Of a stretch of 64,000 bases of DNA, positions 24,370 to 34,833 are shown piece by piece (the first letter of the stretch is position 1; each line of letters opens with the position of its first letter). The DNA is from Limnephilus marmoratus (lineage: Eukaryota > Arthropoda > Insecta > Trichoptera > Limnephilidae). Where the stretch lies: the NCBI GenBank assembly GCA_917880885.1, contig OU862918.1, positions 1,364,001-1,428,000 on the forward strand. The letters run 5' to 3'. The notes under the pieces were generated by a model that saw only the letters and a program-made list of their open reading frames with translations, ran no database searches and was not told the DNA's origin. A program made the position numbers and the translations under genes.

Positions 24370-26062
24370 TGATTGATGAGTGTTGATTGATAATTGATGA
24401 ATCAGATATAGAAACTTCCATTAGAAAAATGAAAAATACATATTCACTTGGTCCAGATTTTCTTCCAGTATTCTTCCTTAAAGGTTGTGCCGAGTTTTTA
24501 AAAAAGCCACTTAGTTTCTTATTTAATCTTTCCCTGGAAACCGGTGTATTTCCTGATTCCTGGAAAATTTCGAAGATTTGTCCGATTTATAAAAGCGGTA
24601 CAAAGACCTCTGTAGAAAATTTTAGGCCAGTAGCAATACTATCTGCACCGGCCAAACTGTTCGAATCGATTATTCATAAATACACACTGCCACAAGTGGA
24701 GCCGTACTTAATTTCAGAACAGCACGGATTTAGAAAAGGTCGATCTACAGAAACCAACTTATTGGTGTTTACTGATTACGTATCAAAATCTTTAGATAAA
24801 GGCCATCAGGTAGATTGTTCGTATAACGACTTTTCAAAGGCCTTCGATACTGTTAATCACGACGTCTTACTCAATAAGCTGGCTGAAATAGGATTCTCAA
24901 TGAGACTACTCACCTTTTTTGCTAGCTATCTTGCAGACAGGAAACAGTTTGTATCTCATGGACTATTCCAGTTTATTCTATTTTTTGTACGATCAGGAGT
25001 ACCCCAAGGTTCTAATTTAGGCCCACTCCTTTTTTCCATATTTATTAATGATATTTCAGAAGAAATTCTGCACTCCAGGTTTCTTCTTTTTGCTGATGAC
25101 CTGAAATTATTCTTAGAAATACTAACCCTAGAGGACTGCAATCGACTCCAGTCAGATATTGATAGAATTATTGACTGGAGTAAAAGAAATCGGATTGAGT
25201 TCAATATATCTAAATGTTTAATTTTGTCATTCACTAGGGCGTGTCATACCTGGTATTACCGGTATACGATGGACGCCCGAAGTCTAAAACGTGTCTCCAC
25301 CATGAAGGACCTTGGAATCATGTTTGATAGTAGGCTGACATTTCATACTCACATTCAGATGGCTTGTAGCACTTCATTGAGAATGCTGGGCTTTGTTCTG
25401 CGTACTGCAAGGAATTTTAAAGACACCCGGGTTCTCATAATTCTATTCAATTCCTTAGTAAGGAGTAGACTTGAAAGTGGGTCGATAATTTGGAGTCCGC
25501 ACCAAGCAAAATATTCCCTCATGTTGGAGAGAGTTCAGAAAAAATTTCTGAGATTTCTGTACATGAGGGAGTACGGCTATTACCCGTGGCTCTATCCTAC
25601 CGACTTTCTTTTGGGTATGCTCGGAATGAACCATCTACGTGTCAGAAGGGATGTACACATTGCTACGCATTTCTTCAGATTGATTCGTGGATGGCTTGAG
25701 AACTCAGCTATCTTGGAGAATATTCATTTTTATATTCCCGATGGTTATCTTCGCCATCGACAGCATAGGCTGTTCTATCTTCCGGCCTGCAGGACTAACT
25801 TGCCAATGGTCATGCCGATCGGGAGAGCAATTTTGCTGTTGAACAGAATTAATTCGGATATCGACATATTTAGCGTCAGTGAAGCTGCCTTTAAAAGGCA
25901 AGCTCAATTGATGCTCATATAGTTTTTTTTTTGCTTACCATTTATATTTATGTTTAATGTAATACTGTTACAAATGTATTTTAAAAACGCATTGAAATTT
26001 TAAATTTTGTAATGGTTTTGAAAGAATAAAATAAATTGAATTGAATTGAATTGAATTGAATT
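24370..26062 (+). mobile_element. Jockey/CR1-like LINE insertion in unit copy 2
   Basis: The insertion interrupts the repeat unit between two copies of GAGTGT (24364-24369 and 26063-26068), a 6-bp target-site duplication deduced by comparison with the empty site in copy 1 near 19390. It ends in a TTGAA simple repeat (26033-26062) after an AATAAA signal. It is 5'-truncated within ORF2. Its intact frame suggests a young insertion, later than the unit duplication. Confidence 0.92.
24387..25922 (+). CDS. Non-LTR reverse transcriptase (5'-truncated ORF2)
   Basis: The 511-codon open frame covers the reverse transcriptase and thumb of a jockey-superfamily LINE. Motifs in order are SGTKTSVENFRPV, QHGFRKGRSTETN, FNDFSKAFDTVNHD (written YNDFSKAFD here), SGVPQGSNLGP, the catalytic FADDLKLF (about 25087-25110, residue ~234), KDLGIMFDSRLTF, and a C-terminal LERVQKKFLRF region. 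The amino-terminal endonuclease is missing because of truncation, so the ATG used here is an internal codon rather than a true start. The protein would prime reverse transcription of its own RNA at a nicked target, but this copy lacks both a promoter and the endonuclease. It has no internal stop or frameshift. Confidence 0.93.
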   Translation: MIIDESDIETSIRKMKNTYSLGPDFLPVFFLKGCAEFLKKPLSFLFNLSLETGVFPDSWKISKICPIYKSGTKTSVENFRPVAILSAPAKLFESIIHKYTLPQVEPYLISEQHGFRKGRSTETNLLVFTDYVSKSLDKGHQVDCSYNDFSKAFDTVNHDVLLNKLAEIGFSMRLLTFFASYLADRKQFVSHGLFQFILFFVRSGVPQGSNLGPLLFSIFINDISEEILHSRFLLFADDLKLFLEILTLEDCNRLQSDIDRIIDWSKRNRIEFNISKCLILSFTRACHTWYYRYTMDARSLKRVSTMKDLGIMFDSRLTFHTHIQMACSTSLRMLGFVLRTARNFKDTRVLIILFNSLVRSRLESGSIIWSPHQAKYSLMLERVQKKFLRFLYMREYGYYPWLYPTDFLLGMLGMNHLRVRRDVHIATHFFRLIRGWLENSAILENIHFYIPDGYLRHRQHRLFYLPACRTNLPMVMPIGRAILLLNRINSDIDIFSVSEAAFKRQAQLMLI

Positions 26063-27916
26063 GAGTGTATTGAAGAATTACATGGAATATTCGAGGAGAA
26101 ATTTATAGAACGATTACTCTCGTAGGTATCAATCATTTACATGAAACAGTTGACAAATCACGGGATAGTCAAATAGAAGAGTATTGAAGAAATACAAGGA
26201 AGATTCGAGAAAAATTTTGTGGAGTAATTACTCTCATAGACATCAATCATTTACAAGAAGCAGTTGAAAAATCACGGGATAGCCTAATAAAAAGTATCAA
26301 TCATTTACATGAGACAACTGAAAAATCACGGGATAGTAAAAATTTTACCAAAAGTTGAACCTTGGGGGAAAATTTAGAAAACAGTTCAACAATAGGAGAC
26401 AGTGGTCGCTCCTTAAAAAAAAACAAGGACCATTAACCAAACACATAATAGAGATGGCAATCTCTTAAATAAAATTGTCAACCAAACAAACCAAAAAGCT
26501 TGGAATTTTCGGCACTCCAGAACAAACCGAAAATAATTTCTTATTCTACTAGTATCTATTAATATCACCCACTTTTAATATGTATATATTCGGTCATCGG
26601 CTAAGGTTTTGTGCAGAATCCCTTTTCACGAAATCCGAGCTCGGAATATGAGACTGGCTAGTTTCATATTGTGAGTTATAATCCTACCCAAACGTAAGTT
26701 TACATATATATCTTTTTATGTACTGTACATTGATTGATGAGGACCCGCTTACAGCTAGCGTTTTAGACTCGACAGAGTTACTCTCACATCATTTCCTGTA
26801 CGTGGAGTGAGGATTCACGACCCGTAACTCTACACAACACCGTGAGTATATGATTGCATATAGGACGAAACCGGTTCGCCCTAAGTAAATAGTAGACCTT
26901 GGAGGAGTTGGAATTTGGGGGTTTCGGGACTTCGAGAAAGACCTGAATGACGTGCACGACGACATGGAAGATTGACAGAACAAGGTACTAAGACCCTCTG
27001 GAAAATCGCGTCGGCTGACTGTGCGAAGTTCTAGTTGATCCTTGACCATCCTGTTAACTTGCAGGAGGATAGGAGCCAAATTTTCGGCAGAAAAGGGGTA
27101 TTCTGAGTTCGTCTAATATGCAATCTATTAAGTACATTAACCTACTAAACCCATCTTTATATGTACCTTATAGCAGCTGAATCGGATTGGAGGGATGCCA
27201 AGCAGACACAAAACAATCATAATAAAATTTACTATTAATTAACCATTTGAATCATACTTAATTATCTGTTCAATTAAACATGCGTAGTTTCGATTAGTAC
27301 AGTTTATTTACGAGTTTGTTAGGATGTATGGAAACATAATAAGCGACGGAGGAAAGGTGGCTCATTTAGAGAAATTATTTAAAGTTAGATTTGCAAGGGA
27401 GAGACCAATACAGTTTGAAACTCAACGCTCTGTTAGAATCAACAGGTTACCACATAGAAGAAAGTAATTAAAATCCTATATCATAAATAAAAAAAAATTA
27501 CACAACGTTTGATGGAGTTTAATTACAACATGAATATGAAAATATTTACGTTCAAGGTCGTAAATAACGTATTAATTAGTTAAGTACATATATCTCTAAA
27601 GGTATGTATTACAAGGGAGCTTTAAGTAGCTTTCTGTAGTTATCAAAGAAAATAAGGGTCCAATTTTCATGTAGGCTTGTGTGACGTCGGGAAGGAATTT
27701 TCCATCCCTACTACACTCATGCAAAGCCTTAAAAATTTAAATATCGATCAGAGCCAAAAGAAAAGTTCAAGAAAACTTGAAGGGATGAAAGAATTCCAAA
27801 ATTAATAAAATAAATCAGCATTAAAAGGTGAAATATCACACTGTCTTGCCGATGACCAGGAGAGTTTTATATATTTAATAGTAAGTTTAAAAGAGGTAGA
27901 AAGGGGAAAATATTAC

Positions 27917-28313
27917 AATTTACAACGTTGATTTTATTATTAACGTAAACATGAACAAAGTTTGTTCTAAAGCAGGTTTAAAAGGAATGCGTCCCCGTTC
28001 CCCTACCGCCCCCTTCCCTTCCTGTGTTTTCTTTCCACCTTCCCCGCCTTCCCCCTTCCCCTTGTCACCCTTCCCGCGAACCCTACATCCTTCGTTACCC
28101 TCGCCTTCCTGCCTTCCCTCCCTGCCGCAAAAATATATGAAATACATACATTTTCAAATGCAGTAATTTTTTTATACAAATTCCATAACGCCAGAGCTTA
28201 CCATTATATATAGAAATACTCTTCTGCTAAAATGCAATGTTCTGAAAAAAATTAAGTCAATTCATCGATGTCTTAGAGATTTGACAGCGTGCATTCAACT
28301 GATCATTTTGATC
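27917..28313 (-). mobile_element. Helitron-like 3' portion with pyrimidine tract
   Basis: The stretch carries the same succession as the element at 10.4 kb: a GTCCCCGTTCCC start, a long C/T tract (27985-28125), ATGAAATACA, TTTTTTATACAAATT and AACGCCAGAGCTTACC with TATATATAG. It lies immediately downstream (minus strand) of a Helitron protein fragment, which links this non-coding repeat to an autonomous Helitron. No CTAG end was found. Confidence 0.55.
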
Positions 28314-28830
28314 TCACATGAAATAAATTAGTAGAAATTTATGTTGATTGCTGTGAAAAGAAAGCAAAGAGCCAGCTTTATGGTAAATTTGTCCCTGAAT
28401 TTTAAACGTCGGCATTATATTTTCTGATATAACGTTAGCGCCAAATGAAGTCATCTGAAAACATGAATTGTATTTTCTAATATTTTTGAGGAAATGTTTT
28501 GAATCATCAGTAATTCCTTGCAAGAAATTTATCAGTGGTGCTATTGGCTGATCAATTTCAGGTAGCTTCACTTTGCCGCTCGCACAACACATTCCTTGAG
28601 TTTCTCCTTTAAATTTCATCGCTTTGCAGTGTGGGCAAACTTTATCCATTTTACCGATTTGAACAAATTTACATGAGGTATTGTATTGAATATCTGGTTC
28701 GTACGAAAAAGCAATTCGATGGTACGAAGCATGGTTATTCAAAAGTTGCACTTGCATTCGTCTTCGGCGTTGATCTATTTCTTCTTGACTTGAAAATTTC
28801 AAATATTTTTTGTTTTAATAGGTAACGAGT
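28314..28830 (-). pseudogene. Helitron Rep/helicase N-terminal fragment
   Basis: A 162-codon minus-strand frame shows the Helitron_like_N pattern: CPHCKAMKFKGET, MCCASGKVKLP, SKHFLKNIRKYNSCF, QMTSFGAN, PTFKIQGQIYHKAGSLL. In full-length Helitrons this region precedes the HUH rolling-circle nuclease motif and the PIF1-type helicase. Both of those are absent: the frame ends at 28314 and is followed by non-coding repeat. It is thus an internally deleted Helitron copy. Frame integrity over 160 codons suggests modest age. Confidence 0.85.
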
Positions 28831-29569
28831 TACAGTGGCGGAAATGTGACTATTTTTCTAAAAAATGTTGAAATTCCCAATTTATTTTTATTTTTTCGGG
28901 CTATTCATACAGCGCGCTGTAATTCATTATACATTAGATTTAAAAAGCTCAAACAAAAAATGTACGTTAGTATGAATATAAAATGTATGTAATTTAGTAT
29001 TCTCCAAATTCGCCATAGACATTTTTGCTGTAAAATCAACCGTTGAGGAATTGTTTTGAAAAAACTTAATTTTGGGACCTTCAATCCAAGATGGCGGCTC
29101 GAGCTCGATCCCCCCAAGGTCGAAAACTTTTTTTTTTCTTTAGAGTCCCAATCTTTTAACAACATATATCAAAATCGCTACTACACGACCTTTTGCAAGC
29201 TAAAGGCCTTTTTTATCCCCCACTGACTGGACTATACTTTAACCAGTGAATTCTGACATTATTTGGAGAAAACAAATTATGTGAGATTATGGTCTCTTTG
29301 GTGACTATTTTCAAGACTTTTTTCAATTATTTTTTTCTTCAAAATCAAACAACAAAAAAATTCCTTCCACATGTCGTCACTGGTCTCTCAGCCGAGTAAC
29401 CGACCATCCCCTCACCCGCCTCCAACTGTCTAACAACTACCTTTTCTTTTTTTTTTGTAGAAAAAAAAACCTCAAAAATGTCACCGGAGACCAAAATTTT
29501 GTTAACATTTTTTACTTCAAAAAGTAACACTGTGTCACGATAATAGTTATTGCACCAGTAATAACTACT
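28831..29569. other. Unassigned; possible LTR-element internal remnant
   Basis: A+T-rich sequence. The part next to 29570 would be the internal leader of the minus-strand LTR element whose PBS lies at 29570-29592, but no gag or pol motifs were read. Confidence 0.35.
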
Positions 29570-29592
29570 ATTCGCCCCACGTTGGGCGCCAA
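29570..29592 (-). promoter_or_regulatory. LTR-element primer-binding site
   Basis: On the minus strand TTGGCGCCCAACGTGGGGC directly follows an LTR-type ACA end. This is a common PBS form for gypsy-like LTR retrotransposons, where a tRNA 3' end primes minus-strand DNA. Confidence 0.65.
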
Positions 29593-30216
29593 TGTAATGG
29601 TTTTAAGAATATTAATAGTGTAACACTGCGTAAAAGAATAAGTACAACAAAATACTTATAGTTAAAAATGAAAGAGTTGTGGCAACAATCAAATTATATT
29701 ATTATTAATAAAAACAGAACATGAGACTCTAACAAAATAATATTTAAACACTTCAGGGTCGTGTTTAGTCCTTAGAAAAAGAAACTAAATAGTCAAAAAT
29801 TGATAGCTTGTCGTGATTTAAAAATAATCTCAAGATGTTAAAATTTGCCAAAGGGCGCCAGTTGAATAGAACAAAATATTAAATGGTAAATCAATAAACT
29901 CAAAACTGACAGAAGTTATAGCTCACAGGTAATTACGATTTCACCGAAGTATGTGCCTTCCCCACGTTGCGTTGAGACAAACTCCCGAACCCTCTGGCTG
30001 CTAGCTTGGAACTCTCCAGAAAAATTCTCTTGTTCCTAGTATGTTTTGGGCAACAAACGAAAATCTTGATTCGATTTGCTCGTAGAAATTTCAATTAGGA
30101 ATTCAAATTTCAATTTGAATTGATACGTAGCAACCTAATTGTTGGGTGATTATTAATGGGTGCTTACTTCATCGAGTGAATATTTATTTTGGCCAGTATA
30201 AATCCAAACTGTTACA
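29593..30216 (-). mobile_element. Putative gypsy-like LTR (minus strand)
   Basis: The plus strand opens with TGTAATGG next to the PBS and closes with CTGTTACA at 30216, giving TG...CA ends with TGTAA/TTACA inverted termini. The inner edge is fixed by the PBS. The outer edge is the best-looking candidate only, because no second LTR is in the window and no target duplication can be checked. Confidence 0.5.
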
Positions 30217-31420
30217 TTCTGACTTGATAAACCTCCGCCTGGCTGCATATTTAATTGTTGATTCGCTTTTGTTTTCGTTTCTTAGACTGGCAACTCTAAC
30301 AACATGATTTCCGGCAAGGTACTTTTTGAATTACCGCCGACACGCGAAGCGACAGGGATTCGATTTGTCACCTAACATTATAGTTTGTGTTTTAATATGG
30401 TTCAATTCCTACTTTGAATTATGGGAATTGACACCGCGTGCCGGATCTTCAAGTTTCTGATCTTTAAACACGAGCCCTTGTAGTTATTCGGGCATTATCG
30501 ATAGCTAGTACGCTATCTTGACATGGCGTATCCTTGTGCTCTTTGAGAAATCCATATGATCGTGTCTTTTTTTGCAACGGTATTTCGCGATCGGGCATAT
30601 AAATGGCCTTGGCCGACCCAACACATCCGTACTTTATCGACAGAATCCCTGCGGTTTTTCCCTTGGTGAGGGATCACACCGAGTGTCAGCGAAATCCTGA
30701 CCAGGTCCCACGGCGAAATCCTAAAGATTCCTCGTACGCACGGCCTGCAACCTGGAGGCGGTTCTGGTTGAGAATCCTGCAGCTAGATAACGAGAGGGTG
30801 GCGGCTGCCCTGGAATATTCTCAGAATATTCACAGCATTCAGCGCGTATTATGTGCTCATTATCTAAGTGTTTGCGGGTTGATAGCCATGATTTAGAATA
30901 TCGCATGGTCCACCGGTATTTATTATATATTCTTTAGTAGTTTCTCCAATCTTAACTATACTTTGCTTCTCGAAACCGTGTCATTATAATAATGTTCCTA
31001 CAATGTTCCTTATAGTTAAATATACTAGCATCCGTTATGTTGAAATCTAATCCTTTATTTTATATTCAATGCTCACAAATAAGGAACATGTTACTTTTCC
31101 ACTATCCTGTTGAGAGTCCCAGCTCTGCCGTTAAAAAATAATAAAAATGAATAAGCTATGCAACAACTGGTTAAAGTAAGTGAAGTACGTCCCTTAACAC
31201 CCTGTATATTAATTTGTTGGTTTAAACGTTACGATTATTTTGTATGATCCTTTACCTATTATTATTATTATGTTTTTAATTTTTTGGTATCACGTGAAAT
31301 GGAATCAGATCACCAAAAAGTGATAAATTACTATTCGTAAAACAGTTTATTCTACGAAAGGAATATTATAGTTGCTGTCGGAAACCATGAAAACTACACT
31401 AAACAATAAATTCAATATAG
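30217..31420. other. Unassigned, with GC-rich TATA-containing block
   Basis: About 30530-30900 is richer in G+C and holds CATATAAATGGCC, which could be an LTR or host promoter TATA, followed by a 97-codon ORF (30603-30896) with no recognised domain. The rest is A+T-rich. Nothing else can be supported. Confidence 0.35.
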
Positions 31421-31467
31421 ATTGTAATAAGCTTTTTCCGTGAATTCAAATAAAATTTGATTTGATT
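31421..31467 (+). repeat. LINE 3' tail remnant
   Basis: AATTCAAATAAAATTTGATTTGATTT has the polyadenylation hexamer plus ATTTG-repeat form typical of jockey-like 3' ends. No coding part adjoins, so this is a very short truncated insertion or a relic. Confidence 0.4.
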
Positions 31468-32936
31468 TAGTAAATTTCTCAAGACAACTTCACTTTCCTG
31501 CTTTAATTCCTTGAGTTTAAACGAGGAACTAAAATGTTGATTAGCTCTTACGCGTTTACTTTCGAATCTATTTGATAAAACCTGCCAAACTGTTTCGAAA
31601 ATGTCATTCCAAAAGCGTTTAATTATTCCTATGCCTTTCCTTTGAAATAGTCTTGGAATTTGTAATACTTTTGAAAATTATCTACAGATTTATCATTACT
31701 TACTTACGTGACGCAAGCATCCATGGTAACCGTTTCGATTGTCTTGGTTTTGTGTGTAACCGTAACGCGTGACTAGATTTACCAAAAACAAAATAATTAA
31801 AACTAACTTTTGTTTCTGACACGCGAGGCATATTGTATGAAATACTGAATAGATTACAAAAAAAAATTATTTTATTATTTGTGATAATTCATGAAAACTG
31901 TTATGAAAAATTAAAAAATCTTCCTACTTGTTGAATAATTATCGCAGTGACAATATTTATTTTGAATGATTAATATCATGCAAAAAAATGGAATTTCGTG
32001 TGATTCCAGAAGATTTTAATACCACGGGATTTTAGGAATATGTGTAGTAATGAATAAGTATGATGGAAAACTACTAATTTTTGACTGGAAAATGCTGGTG
32101 CGTGATCCGGCTCAAAGGACCTTTTTTATGATTGTGTTTGGGCTCATGGCGTTTAATCTGCAATACAAATCGATTTCGTAGTATTTGATCGTATTATTTT
32201 ATTCACTTTTGTGCATAACGCATTACAATCCTGATAGAATTAAAAAAAAAAATTACGACAACTGAAAGTTGTTTTTCATAATGCTTTTAGGAGATCTAAA
32301 TATTTGGGTATTTTAAAATTAAGAAAATAATGTAAACCATTCAAAATATATCTAGTATTCGTATCGGAAAAACAGTATTTTACTTAGTAACTATAATAAT
32401 AAAAATCTGTATTTTGATGAAACTGTTATTAGTTTGAAACTTCCTAATTATTACCTAAAACGATGTAGGATCCTTAAATTATACTAATCAATTTTAACCG
32501 ACCACATTAAGCAATATAAAACGTAATAGTATGTATGTTGTAATTAGTAATGTGCGCATTTAAATTAACAAATAACTGAATAAACACAAAATCAATAAGA
32601 GGAAAAGAAATATTATGTGCGTTCAACCACAGTTAAAATCGTAGATCTTTATCGGGCATTTTTATTTCCTCTTTTAATATCAGGAATACACGACCAAGAT
32701 GCCCAGTGTAATTTTTTTTAATAAATTATTTGCATAATATCCACTGCGTTTTGGTAAAAATTTTCAAGCCACATTTTTTGGGATTATTACTTTTCAGTAG
32801 TTTTCACCTAGAATAGTCTTCCAGAAGCCCAACCTGATATTTTTTTGGTAATTAAGTCATTTTTAATACAAAACAAATTTTAAGTGTTAATTTTTTTTGT
32901 TAATTTAGAAAAATCATACGTGAAATTAGGCGACTT
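31468..32936. other. A+T-rich spacer, nothing recognised
   Basis: No coding motif, terminal repeat or tRNA-like box was found on either strand. Confidence 0.45.
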
Positions 32937-33250
32937 GAGGCATTCCAGATATGGATCTACAGAAGAATACTTAAAATAAGCTGGATGGACAGGGTTACGA
33001 ATTAATATGTTATGGTTCGGATGAAAAAAGAAAAAAGTTATTAAAACTATAAAAATCCGAAAATTCATTTTCTTGGACATATGATGAGACATCAAGAGAA
33101 GTATGAGATCCTGCATCTCATAATGCAGGGAAAGATTGCCGGAAGACGGGGCCCTGGAAGAAGGAGAACCTCATGGCTGAAAAACCTGATACTAGCCAAC
33201 ATGATAGCCAACGTCCGTTGAACGGACAGGCCACAAGAAGACGAAGAATG
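32937..33250 (+). pseudogene. LINE endonuclease-RT, C-terminal fragment
   Basis: The plus strand reads RLEAFQIWIYRRILK, ISWMDRVTN, FLGHMMRHQEKY and IMQGKIAGRRGPGRRR, a conserved C-terminal stretch of insect endonuclease/reverse transcriptase LINEs. Internal stops (for example near 33003) and a deletion after SWLKNL show that it is dead. The catalytic region is absent. Confidence 0.8.
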
Positions 33251-33295
33251 TGTGAAATCATTCAATCCTCAAATCTTTTATAAACATAAATAGAA

Positions 33296-33777
33296 CTAGC
33301 GAGTTCCCGGCAGCTTTGCGATGCCACTTAAATAAAGAAATGGTTTCTCCCTACGTGGCGTTTCAAATTTGTCCCTGTTCCCGCTCCCATTCCGCCTCCC
33401 CTTCCCCCCCCTCTCCCTCCTTCCCTCTTTGCTACTAAACTGTATGAAATACACTCATTTTTTAAACATCTCGCGCGTCACATTGCAACTTTTTTATGGA
33501 ATTTTCATCACGCCAGAGCTCAGCACTATATATACAAAAACTTCGCGGGCGTGCGCACAACAACTCACCAAATTTTCACCGCAATGGAATTAATAATACC
33601 TGTAGAGAATGATTTCATAACGCCAGAGCTCACTATTATATATTTAAACCATCCCGGGTATGCGCACATCAAATCCCAAAAGTTTCATCGCAATCGGATG
33701 AATAGTACCTACCGGAAAAAAATTCATAATGCCAAAGTTCACTATCTCTACATCTCTTCTCTACATATCTCTACATA
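33296..33777 (-). mobile_element. Helitron-like element with ~108-bp internal repeats
   Basis: On the minus strand a GGCA/TGCC hairpin is followed by GGGAACTCG and CTAG|T (CTAG at 33296-33299), a Helitron-type 3' end. The body holds a C-rich tract (about 33370-33435). It also holds three tandem copies of a module opening with AACGCCAGAGCTCA (33509, 33617, 33728; spacing 108 and 111 bp) that includes CATCCCGGGTATGCGCACATC. A LINE is inserted at its right end. Confidence 0.6.
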
Positions 33778-34567
33778 TTTATTTTATTTTATTTTATTTT
33801 TATTTTCTTTATTAGGAACATTTACAGGTTTATAACTTTACATGCATTAAAAAATCACAAATTACAATAATTAGGTTATAAACCCAATAACGAATGTTCA
33901 CATCATGCACCAATAATAATTAAAAAGTCTATAATTATAAAGTTTTTTTTTTGTTTAGCTTAATAATATATAGTTAGGAACTAGATATGTCTAGGGATAA
34001 CCTAGCTATACTGTCTAGTATATAAAGATAAAGATACAGAAAAGATAAGATAAGATAAAAAACAGAGTAGAAAAATAACTAAATGTATATACATATATTA
34101 TAATAATAATGAAAATTGAAAAACACCAGACGTAATGTCGAAAGCGTTATATGTAAATATATATATAAAAATATAAGGAAAAGAAAATTAAAAGGGAAAT
34201 GAAAGTAAAATATTAAAATAAAGTGTTCCAGTTTTATGTTAGATTGAATAAGTATTTTTAAATAAGATAATTACAAAATAAATTAAAAAAAACTGAAAAA
34301 CACCGGACGTGTTTAAAAGTGTAAGGTGGAAAAGTAATATATAAATGTTCACATACATACACATATATATCTACATTCTTTTAAACTTTCAATATAAAAA
34401 TACATAAAAAAATTCAATACAAAGAATACATAAGAAATTACGGTATCAATTTCGTTACAATGAATTAAGTTATTTGTTAATTGATGAGTAATTATAAGGC
34501 TCCATTAAGTATTTGTCTAAAAGTGCTTAAAGTGCAAGAAAAAATATCGGTATCGATACATTTTTTG

Positions 34568-34829
34568 TTATAAAGATTGCAAGTTCTTAAAAGGAAAGAA
34601 TTTTGCCTGAGACTGGTTGAAGCACTTTCGATATGAAAACAATGACTTGTCTCTAGTTTTCTTACTCGGGATTCTAATATTAATTGACGACACAAGAGCT
34701 GGACAGTCAATATGACCACTCAAGACTTTGTATAAGTAAGTCATATCCGCGATGTCTCTCCTACTTCTTAGAGTTTTAAGTCCATAGTGTTTTATAGAGC
34801 TGTCTATGTCATAATGACGCACATGTCTC
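34568..34829 (-). pseudogene. LINE ORF2, C-terminal exon-like remainder
   Basis: The minus-strand frame contains KHYGLKTLRSRRDIADM, LYKVLSGHIDCP and a terminal LFSYRKCFNQSQ block, the usual C-terminus of jockey-like RTs. It is the continuation of the ORF at 36498-38865. Across the TTAA at 34830-34833/36494-36497 the reading frame rejoins exactly, which shows that the insertion, not decay, broke the gene. The 113-codon frame that extends to 34909 includes translated MITE sequence and is not its natural form. Confidence 0.88.
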
Positions 34830-34833
34830 TTAA

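Larger units (their letters stand above)
21241..27916 (+). repeat. 5-kb non-coding tandem unit, copy 2 (with LINE insertion)
   Basis: This copy is homologous along its length to 16194-21240. Without the LINE at 24370-26062 it would be about 4.98 kb. Differences from copy 1 are substitutions, short indels, a longer 99-bp tandem array (four rather than about two repeats), and a patch after the donor site (23390-23530 versus 18480-18600) that is much more diverged than its surroundings. It lies head to tail with copy 1 with no spacer. Confidence 0.85.

Noticed and set aside
16194..27916. LTR retrotransposon with 5-kb LTRs (LARD-like)
   Set aside because: The two units are directly adjacent with no internal region, PBS or PPT between them, and there is no target-site duplication.
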